A stretch of 64,000 nt of DNA, taken from the NCBI GenBank assembly GCA_036346225.1, contig JARFIW010000170.1, forward strand, positions 12,214,501-12,278,500, written 5' to 3'. A model generated the notes under the pieces. That model was not told the origin of the DNA. It searched no databases and was given only the letters and a program-made list of their open reading frames with translations. The translations under genes were made by a program, and so were the position numbers. This document shows positions 56,850 to 64,000 of this stretch, in pieces; positions within the stretch are counted from its first letter, which is position 1; each line of letters begins with the position of its first letter. Source of the DNA: Platerodrilus igneus. Taxonomy: Eukaryota > Arthropoda > Insecta > Coleoptera > Lycidae.

Positions 56850-58240
56850 TGTTTTTGATTGAATTGCGAGTATCTTTTTTTTATTCGGGGCTTGCTATGG
56901 ATCCTCCTAACGAGTTTGGATCAGGTCCGGCCTACGCAGTTTTAAAGAAAAAACGGTTAGGAATTTTTATAGTTAGGCCAGAATCGACAACATTAAACTC
57001 GAAGTTTTGCCCGTGGTATTCTGTTTTTGATTAATCTGCGGGTTTGTTTCTTTTATTCGGAGCTTGCTACGGATCGTTCTAAAGAGTTTGGATCGGGCCC
57101 GACCTACGCAGTTTTAAAATACAAACGATTATGCATTTTTACAGTTAGAACTGAATCGACAACTTTAAACTCGAAGATTTGATCGTGGTATTCTGTCTTT
57201 GCCTGAATTACGGGTATTTTTCTTTTATTTGGGGCTTGCTACGCATCGTCCTAAAAAGTTTGGATCGCGTCCGGCCTACGCAGTTTTAAAGAAAAAACGA
57301 TTATGGACTTTAATAGTTAGGCCAGAATCGACAACATTAAACCCGAAGTTTTGACCGAGGTATTCTGTTTTTGATTGAATTGTGGGTAGGTTTCTTTTAT
57401 TCCATACTTGCTACGGATCGCCCTAAAGAGTTTGGATCGGACCACATCTACGCAGTTTTAAAGAAAAAACGGTTATGAATTTTTATAGTTAGACCTGATT
57501 CAACAAGTTTAAACTTGAAGATTTGCTTGTGGTATTGTTTTTGCCTGAAATGCGGGTATGTTTCTTTTATTCGGGGCTGCTCTGGATCGTCCTGAAGAGT
57601 TTGAATCGGGCCCGACCTACGTAATTTTAAAAAAAGAAACGGTTCTGAATTTTTATAGTTAGGCCATAATCGACAACTTTAAACTCGAAGTTTTGCCGTG
57701 GCATTATGTTTTTGATTGAATTGCGGGTGTTTCTTTTATTCGGGGCTTGCCACTGATCGACCTAAAGAGTTTGGATCGAGCCCGACCTACACAGTTTTAA
57801 AATACAAACGATTATGCATTTTTACAGTTAGAACTGAATCAACAACTTTAAACTCGAAGACTTGCTCGTGGTATTCTGTCTTTGTTTGAATTGCGGGTAT
57901 TTTTCTTTTATTCGGGGCTTGCTATGGATCGCATCCCACCGACGCAGCTAAAAAGTAAACGGTAATGAATTTTTATAATTAGACCTGAATCGACAACATT
58001 AAGCTCGAAGTTTTGTCCGTGGTGTTCTGTTTCTGTCGGAATTGCGGGTGTTTCTTTTATTTGGGGCTTGCTACGGATCGACCTAGAGAGTTTGGATCTG
58101 CTCTGACCTACGCAGTTTTAAGAAAAAAACGGTATGAATTTTTATAGTTAGACCTGAGTCGACATCTTTAAACTCAAAGTTTTGCCGTGGTGTTCTGCTT
58201 TTGCCTGAATTGCGGGTTTATTTTATTCGGGGCTTGTTGC
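56850..58240 (+). repeat. Right-arm satellite, about 8 units of ~170 bp
   Basis: The motif GGATCG.CCTAAAGAGTTTGG recurs at about 56899, 57072, 57242, 57416, 57584, 57756, 57926 and 58076. Spacings are 168-174 bp, except a unit near 57926 that lost about 20-30 bp. Units vary at scattered sites, so the array is not freshly amplified. Confidence 0.9.
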
Positions 58241-58704
58241 GCATGTTAATGTATGATTTTTTTCGTCAGATTCATTCTATATATACATTTGTAAATATCT
58301 AGTATATTAGAATAATCATGTATCCGGGTTTAAAGACGAATTGCTATTTAAAATGTATTATTTTATTTACTTTAATTTGTTCCGTTGTATGTTATTAATA
58401 ATTGTGTTTTATAAATAAAAATCTGTGAAATAAACTTTTTTATTTAATGAGACTGAAGGTGTATGAAATTATAAATTCGCTCAAGAATAGTTAATAAAGT
58501 TGATCATAATTTGTATTTGTGGCATTATAAGATTAATTAAAATTGAGTAGCAGCGCATTTTATGCGATTTATATGGTTTAATGTGTTTTAAAATTCGCTG
58601 CTGAGCAGCATGTTTGTGTATATTCTTCTTTACCAACGCCACTGGTCGTTCGGCAAAATTCATTGTTGGAAATTAACTGCTAAGTTCACACGGGTTCAAA
58701 ACTA

Positions 58705-59690
58705 TTCAATTATCAATTGATTAAATATTATAACCTCAACATGACCTACCTCCAATTGTGATTTTTAACAGGCTTCAATGGTTACAGATGCCACATGCAT
58801 CTGTCTTTGGAGAATCAGGTACCTTAATAATTGAACTAAACTTGAAGTTGATTCACTTGCACCACTTATTTTTCTTACATGTGGTTTTGATTTTTGTTTT
58901 TGGAGATAAATGATAGTACAGCGTCTATTAAATATCGTTGGTTCATACCTATATCATAACAAGTATCCGCTGATTCTTTCTTCACGTCATCTTATGCATG
59001 TCAATCTTACAAAAGTCATCGCTGGGAAAAGTCATAGCTAACTTCACACTGTTATGTACTTACGGTTTGAGTATTTAATGCAGCTGGATTTTAACACATT
59101 TATTGGTAATACACATAATATACATTAATGAGGTGCTATGCACTCTTAAACCAAATATTTTATATATTACAACAGACAGCTATCAATCTCTTAAAAAAAC
59201 CATTTGTCATCTGCCTGAACAATCACCATGGCAATCATCGATAAACTATTCCAAGCTACCTTTTTACATCCTTTACATAATATACACAAATTGCCTCGTA
59301 CGGTAATAGTTAAGCGACGAACTAAATGCCATAAGCTGATGGTCAAAGTTATGGTGTTCAAATTTTGACACGTTGGCATTGATCAGAATTACGACTTTAA
59401 TTCTTGTGACTGCCTTAAAGAAGTAACTGTGAAATAATAAATCATTGCATTAAAAATGTATTATAGGATTGCTACTTACAAATGGATTATAATTTTGTTC
59501 AGTTTCTTTGCCGATTTATGCAACAAAATGCAGTATATAATTCTTGAAACGTTTACTCACAATTTGCAATCAGTTTTGTGCTTAAACGAACAATATTTAC
59601 TTAAAATAAATCGATTTGGAATTCTACAAACAAGTTTTGTTTTGTTAACTTTGTAACCCTTCATAACCTTAAAAAATTTAATGGCGGGGC
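58705..59690. other. AT-rich sequence downstream of the foldback element
   Basis: It contains the weak esterase exon 8 candidate. Otherwise nothing recognised. Confidence 0.4.
58772..58818 (+). CDS. Possible esterase exon 8 (weak)
   Basis: A 47-nt stretch between an acceptor (TTTTTAACAG) and a donor (CAGGTACC). In the phase required by exon 7 it reads ASMVTDA and then a hydrophobic segment. Family members often continue the exon 7 block with a motif like (L/M)(V/I)(S/T/G)D, so MVTD fits in place and frame. The match is short and the rest does not look typical. It lies 8.1 kb downstream, just past the foldback element. It could equally be chance. Confidence 0.25.
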
Positions 59691-60417
59691 GTGTTTAATT
59701 TGAATCACACAACAAATGAATTACGTTCCGTAAATAATAGACAGATAGTTTCACACAGTGAACACGTATTTGAACCTATAATGTGTCAACTGCAACTGTC
59801 AAATTTAAAAATAATACCGATAAGGTTGTGGGTTGATTTTGCATTAAAATGGAATGTGCATACTAAAGCCGTATGTGAAAGTATTGCCAGAAACTGTTAT
59901 GTACTAAAACGACTTAGAGAAATTACTAATAAACAAATCACACTTATGTATTATCATAGCAATATTGAAACGGTTATTCGTTATGGGATAGTTTGTTGGG
60001 ACAACAGTTCGACTGCTGAGAGGATTTTTAAAATGCAAAAAAGGGCAATTCGGTCAATTTTCAAGAAACATTCTTTTGAATCCTGCAAATTATTATTTGT
60101 TACTAATAGAAAACTAACTTTACCATGTCTATATATTATTAAAATTCTCAAATATGTTAAGTTTAATGATAACAAGTTTTCCAAATTAAATTTTAGTCAT
60201 AAGTATGCAACAAGAAATAAACACCTATTGAGTCTAGATGTTCATCATACGACGTTATATGAAAGAGACCCTCATTATATGGGTGTTCGTCTTTTAACAA
60301 ACTCTCTCAGTCAATTAAACTTTGCTCTTTGAAACAATTTAAATTTCAAGTTAATGAGTTATTAGTCAAATATGCATTTTACTCTGTTGAGGAATACTTG
60401 TCTTATGATTTTAGTTA
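59691..60417 (+). pseudogene. LINE RT C-terminal end (Jockey/RTE-like)
   Basis: A 213-codon frame with LWVDFALKWNVHTKAVCESIARNCYVLKRLRE, YYHSNIETVIRYGIVCWDNSS, RIFKMQKRAIRSIFKK and SCKLLFVTNRKLTLPCLYI. This is the typical thumb and C-terminal region of insect LINE reverse transcriptases, with QKRAIR the hallmark. After a frameshift near 60300 it ends LKQFKFQVNELLVKYAFYSVEEYLSYDFS and a stop. The catalytic palm upstream is missing (5' truncation), which is usual for LINE insertions. An A/T-rich 3' UTR follows to about 60550. Confidence 0.85.
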
Positions 60418-60550
60418 ATTTAGACTATTTGCATGTTATGATTATGTAATTATTTTATTGTTATTTATTTTAGTATTGTTGATTAGGATATTTTTTGACT
60501 AATCTTATCTACTGTATTGCGGCTTATAAGATGTGTTAATAATTATATTA

Positions 60551-61126
60551 TATTATACATATCAGGCTTTCAATGTGTTAGTGAGACGCGTGTTGTATAA
60601 TTCTGAATGTAATGACAACGTTGAAGGTGATGAAATTGTTTTACTATTCATTATATTAAAAAACAAAAGTGAAAAACATGTTAGAATTTGCAACCATGTT
60701 GAAAGTATAAGTTCTACAAAACCTGATAAATGGTCGAAATCGCAGAACATATGTTATAGATATTTGTATATAAGTTTTCTCATAAGAATATAAAGTTTAA
60801 ACAACACAATGAATATGTCAATCTTAAACATACTGCGCATGCGGGACAGTTTTCATTTAAGCTTTTACTTGGATAAAAAGTTGTTTGTCTGACGTGTTAT
60901 TCAAGTCACTTTGAACTAACTAAAGCGTTTACCTGAATATTAATATAGCCCGTTGGTAAGCGCTCTGTGTACGTCGAATCCTGAATCTGAACACGCTACA
61001 GGTTGGAACTTTAACTCACCTTGCGAAGAAAATATCATCAGAGTCCAACATATTACATGTTTTTTAAATTGCTACTACTGGTGAACACCATTAATTGATC
61101 AAAAAACGTCTTGTATTTTAAAACAG
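60551..61126. other. AT-rich sequence with a tRNA-like scrap
   Basis: TAGCCCGTTGGTAAGCG (60950-60966) looks like a tRNA A box and GTCGAATCC (60976-60984) like a B box. They are too close together for a tRNA, so this may be a SINE remnant. Nothing else recognised. Confidence 0.35.
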
Positions 61127-61237
61127 CAAGTGGCTAAGGAGTTTTCAGTAGATTTAATTTCAAACGAAAAGATATTAGCTCAATTAAACATTTTTGCTGT
61201 TGATGATGGTCCTAACCCAATTCAAGACTTTTTATGA
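61127..61237 (+). other. Exon-like open frame of 36 codons
   Basis: It follows a plausible acceptor (TTTTAAAACAG) and reads QVAKEFSVDLISNEKILAQL, then NIFAVDDGPNPIQDFL and a stop. Amino-acid composition is protein-like, but no family is recognised and it does not resemble a carboxylesterase C-terminus. It could be a terminal exon or an unknown transposon scrap. Confidence 0.25.
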
Positions 61238-61436
61238 GAAACAATTTATATTTATTTATCATATTTGAAGCGTGCGGATTAATTTGGAAGGCGTAATGCG
61301 GGTTGATAGAAGTGGATATTTGATGAGATACAAAAAGAATGTTTTATAAAAAAGGGCCACCCAATATGACTTGGGATGCGATTGATGTAACAATAGTGTA
61401 TGCCACAATTTAGGGCTGGCAAAATTCGAAAAAGTT

Positions 61437-61800
61437 GTATTCGATTAATCGAATTTTGCAGTATTCGCAAACCGATTAAACCGATTAATCGATTTTCTAT
61501 CGATTATTCGGTTAACCGAATATTCGATTAATCGGTTAATTGAATATTCGATTAATCGAATATTCGATTAATCGATTATTCGATTCACTGATTAATGGAA
61601 TAATCGGTTAATCGAATATTCGATTAATCGGTTAACAGATTATTCGATTAATAACAAATTTTTTAGTTAACTAATTGGCTAGTTCATTAATCGGTTAGTC
61701 AATCAATCGTATGGTTGTCTAGATAATCTATTAATCGACTAACCGTTTAATCAACTAATCAACTAGTCAAACAAATTATTTCTAACCCAATAATCGTTTG
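61437..61800. repeat. Left array of ATTCG/ATTAATCG palindromes
   Basis: Dense variants of CGATTAATCG and CGAATATTCG, degrading toward CTAGTTAATC-like words after 61660. Confidence 0.9.
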
Positions 61801-62634
61801 TTTGATTAAATCACTATCGTGCGGGTAGTCAATTACAAAATCCATCTAGTCGTGTTTCATTTCATTTTCAAGTCTCCTCCATCTCATAGCAAGATCTTGT
61901 CCTGAAATTGTACTATGTGTGGTTGTATTTTTGTCTTCCATCACGTTATAGCTTGCACACATAGGAAAAAGGAAACTTGGGCTCTATATAGGTAATACAA
62001 ATAATACGGCTATAATTTAGTTAGGTATTATAAGTTCAAGTTAGAAACAAACTTACAAAATAATTTTAAAATTATGAACTTGCAGTTTAATAAGCAACAA
62101 CTAAATTATAAACTATCATAGTGGACCCACTCAGGTAATCGGAAATCGAACAGCTATTAATACAGGCGTTTCCTTACTATATTTTTGTACACTCACGTAG
62201 GTAGTTGATTTTAATCTATTAGGTAATCAAACTGAATTATATATACGTCACGGATCATGTTAGTCAATTAACACAATAAAAAATTATTCTTCCAATTGAT
62301 TCAAGTCAGTTAATCAAATAACAGTGATTATAGGTGTTGGTGGATGTATTTCTAATTTATTTGACAAAAATATATCGTTTGTAGTTTTGTGTACAGTTTT
62401 ATTAGTTCTTGGAAGGTTTAGTTTAAAGTGGAATTGAGGGTCTTCCTTTGTATTATAAAACGGACGTTGCTCCTTTTAGGATAAATCTTTTACAACATGT
62501 TTGTACTGTTATATTTTTAATTTTACTAGAGCTTTCGTTCTGTAAGGACTTGCTTCTTAATAGAAATAAAAGCAAACCATTTTTCTTTTAACTGTATTTT
62601 ATTTACCCATTATTTTTAATAGGTGTGTCCTATT

Positions 62635-62806
62635 GGTCGACTAATCGAATATTCGAATATTCGATTATTCGAATATCGAATATTAATCGAATATTCGTTT
62701 AATCGATTATTCGAATATTCGATTAATCGAATAATCGATTTGTTAATTTTTAAAAACCGCGATTTTTGGTTAATCGATTAATCGAATAATCGATTAATCG
62801 AATTTT
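62635..62806. repeat. Right array of ATTCG/ATTAATCG palindromes
   Basis: The same words as the left array, with runs such as TCGAATATTCGAATATTCG. A non-palindromic gap AAAAACCGCGATTTTTGG lies at 62744-62766. Confidence 0.9.
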
Positions 62807-62823
62807 ATTGCCAGCACTAAATT

Positions 62824-64000
62824 GTACTTACCAAAAGCGTGTTTGTTCTATAACGAGCATACACTGTAACCGAACGAGAACTTGTGGATTTTCAAAAAGG
62901 TGCACCGGTCTTCAATTTGCGACGACCGAACGAGAAGTCTGAATGTTTTTTGTAGAATGATGCGCGTAAACGAGCTACCATCCCACATCCACTCTAATAC
63001 CCTATTGTTTGAGGAAACAGGTAAAGGTATAAGGGTTTAGGGACGAAACAACATTTATATGGTAAATATAGATGTGATTCGAGAGTAAAGCAATAAACCA
63101 AAATTCACTTGTTGTCACTGTAGCTTTCTTTAATTTGCGTATTACTTCTATACGTTTAATATGGTGTTTCGTTACGAAATTTAAGTCTAGTCGACCTTCT
63201 TAATTGTTTATTTTCAAGTTTTTACCATACGTTAAGCTTGAAAATTGTATTTCTTGTAGGGTATTTATTTCATCCATTTTGTGGCTTCATTAATTGCGAT
63301 ACATTAACATTTACATTTATTAAATTACATAAAACGTATTTTAACAGTTAATTCTTATATTTTAAAGTTAATTGTTATAATTTAAACATGCATTACTTGG
63401 TTATATAACAAACAAGTAGGAATTACGCCGTGTGACGCAATCTTTAACAAAAAATCAAAGATACAATATTTAATTAATATTACGGATGCAAATTCAGTAC
63501 TTACGATTTTTAACCTAGCTTCTTCAAAACAATCTTCGGGTACCTTTCGTCACCATTAAATTCCTCTGCACCTCCGCGAGAATATACCTAGGAAAAAGTA
63601 GCAAGAGGAAGAAAGAAATTCCTACCTCTGCACAGTTCATAATTTCAAGGCACAGCTAAAAAGTATATATAAATACTTCACTGTCGGAAACACTATTACA
63701 TCGCCACTCGCGTTAAACAGTCAATTCGTATTGAACTACGTCGATCAAACGGCTGCTGATAACCAATAACATAACTCCCAGCAGGAAATCACGTAAATGA
63801 GAATTTGATGCGCATCAAAATAGCACGAACGCTGAAAAAATAACCCTTAACCTAAAAATCTCGCAAATAATTTAACTATAATTGTAATTTGTCTGCTCAG
63901 TAAAATTGAGATGTGCGTTTAGATATTGTTTTACTACTTTATATTGTGGTTTGAAACAAACCTAGATTTTGCTCGATAAGCTAATTTAAAATTGGATCAG
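62824..64000. other. Right flank, no gene recognised
   Basis: AT-rich with short ORFs only. A TATATATAAATA at about 63663 followed by a less AT-rich 100 bp could be a core promoter for a gene beyond the window, but this is speculative. Confidence 0.35.

Larger units (their letters stand above)
55619..58695. mobile_element. Foldback element with 9-bp target duplication (Mutator-like/FB type)
   Basis: The 3077-bp element is bounded by the direct repeat TCAAAACTA (55610-55618 and 58696-58704). The termini are inverted: ACCAGCGTGAACTTAGCAG at the left, and the right end reads back as ACCCGTGTGAACTTAGCAG. The outer ~470 bp on each side are almost perfect inverted copies. Inside, ~170-bp units are tandemly arrayed in opposite directions in the two arms and meet near 56830. 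No protein is encoded. Drosophila FB elements have the same plan (inverted repeats built of tandem units, 9-bp duplications). The element must be moved in trans. Confidence 0.88.
61411..62819. mobile_element. hAT-like non-autonomous element with ATTCG palindrome arrays
   Basis: The ends are inverted: TAGGGCTGGCAA at the left, and the right end reads back as TAGTGCTGGCAATAAAATTCG. These resemble hAT termini (YAGNG..TGGCAA). AATT flanks both sides (61407-61410, 62820-62823); the usual 8-bp hAT duplication is not seen. The left ~390 bp and right ~190 bp are packed with ATTCGATTAATCGAATATTCG-type palindromes. The ~800-bp interior (61830-62620) is AT-rich and non-coding. Confidence 0.65.

Noticed and set aside
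58788..58822. Alternative frame reading VFGESGT, like an esterase nucleophile motif
   Set aside because: It is in the wrong phase after exon 7, and the catalytic Ser is already supplied by exon 5; chance match.
60945..60990. tRNA-like A and B boxes
   Set aside because: The boxes are far too close for a tRNA cloverleaf, and no acceptor stem could be paired.
63660..63730. TATA-containing promoter at the right edge
   Set aside because: A TATA word in AT-rich DNA is common; no downstream exon is visible in the window to support it.

Overview
The window is AT-rich animal DNA, most likely from an insect. A beetle is plausible, but nothing here proves the order. The evidence is GT-AG introns in an insect-type secreted carboxylesterase, plus arthropod-style mobile elements of many classes. 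No bacterial operons, CRISPR arrays or rRNA genes are seen.

The only convincing host gene is one carboxylesterase (type-B, alpha/beta hydrolase) on the + strand, running from about 6053 to at least 50662. Seven exons join with fully compatible phases (34, 167, 100, 198, 186, 357 and 185 nt; 409 codons). They encode a signal peptide, the HGGG oxyanion hole, the nucleophile motif GLSAG and the acid residue in SSHEG. The last ~140 residues, with the catalytic His, were not found; they lie in a diverged 3' part or beyond the window. A weak candidate for an eighth exon is at 58772. Introns range from 51 bp to about 16.4 kb, and the long ones are filled with transposons.

Layout: 1-6 kb, upstream flank with a MITE, a SINE and a pogo-like remnant. 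6-21 kb, intron 1, with a SINE, a mariner-type transposase fragment, a decayed LINE with ORF1, endonuclease and RT, a BEL/Pao fragment, a second MITE copy and a split LINE 3' end. 21-24.5 kb, exons 2 and 3 with little recognisable between them. 25.5-31 kb, a degenerate Ty1/copia element carrying an 82-bp-arm hairpin. 32-33.6 kb, exons 4 and 5. 36-43.5 kb, a non-autonomous Ty3/gypsy-like element with nearly identical 2.1-kb LTRs, most of pol replaced by purine-rich sequence. 43.5-48.7 kb, Penelope-like retroelement copies in inverted orientation. 50-50.7 kb, exons 6 and 7. 50.7-64 kb, a SINE, gypsy integrase remnants, a 3.08-kb foldback element with a 9-bp target duplication and head-to-head ~170-bp satellites, a LINE 3' end, and a hAT-like element packed with ATTCG/ATTAATCG palindromes.

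The most unusual structures are the foldback element (55619-58695), the inverted Penelope-like complex with hammerhead-ribozyme-like motifs (43528-48638), the hairpin inside the copia copy (30097-30272), the LARD-like LTR element (36052-43482) and the palindrome-rich element (61411-62819). All calls were made by eye; no alignment or database search was run.
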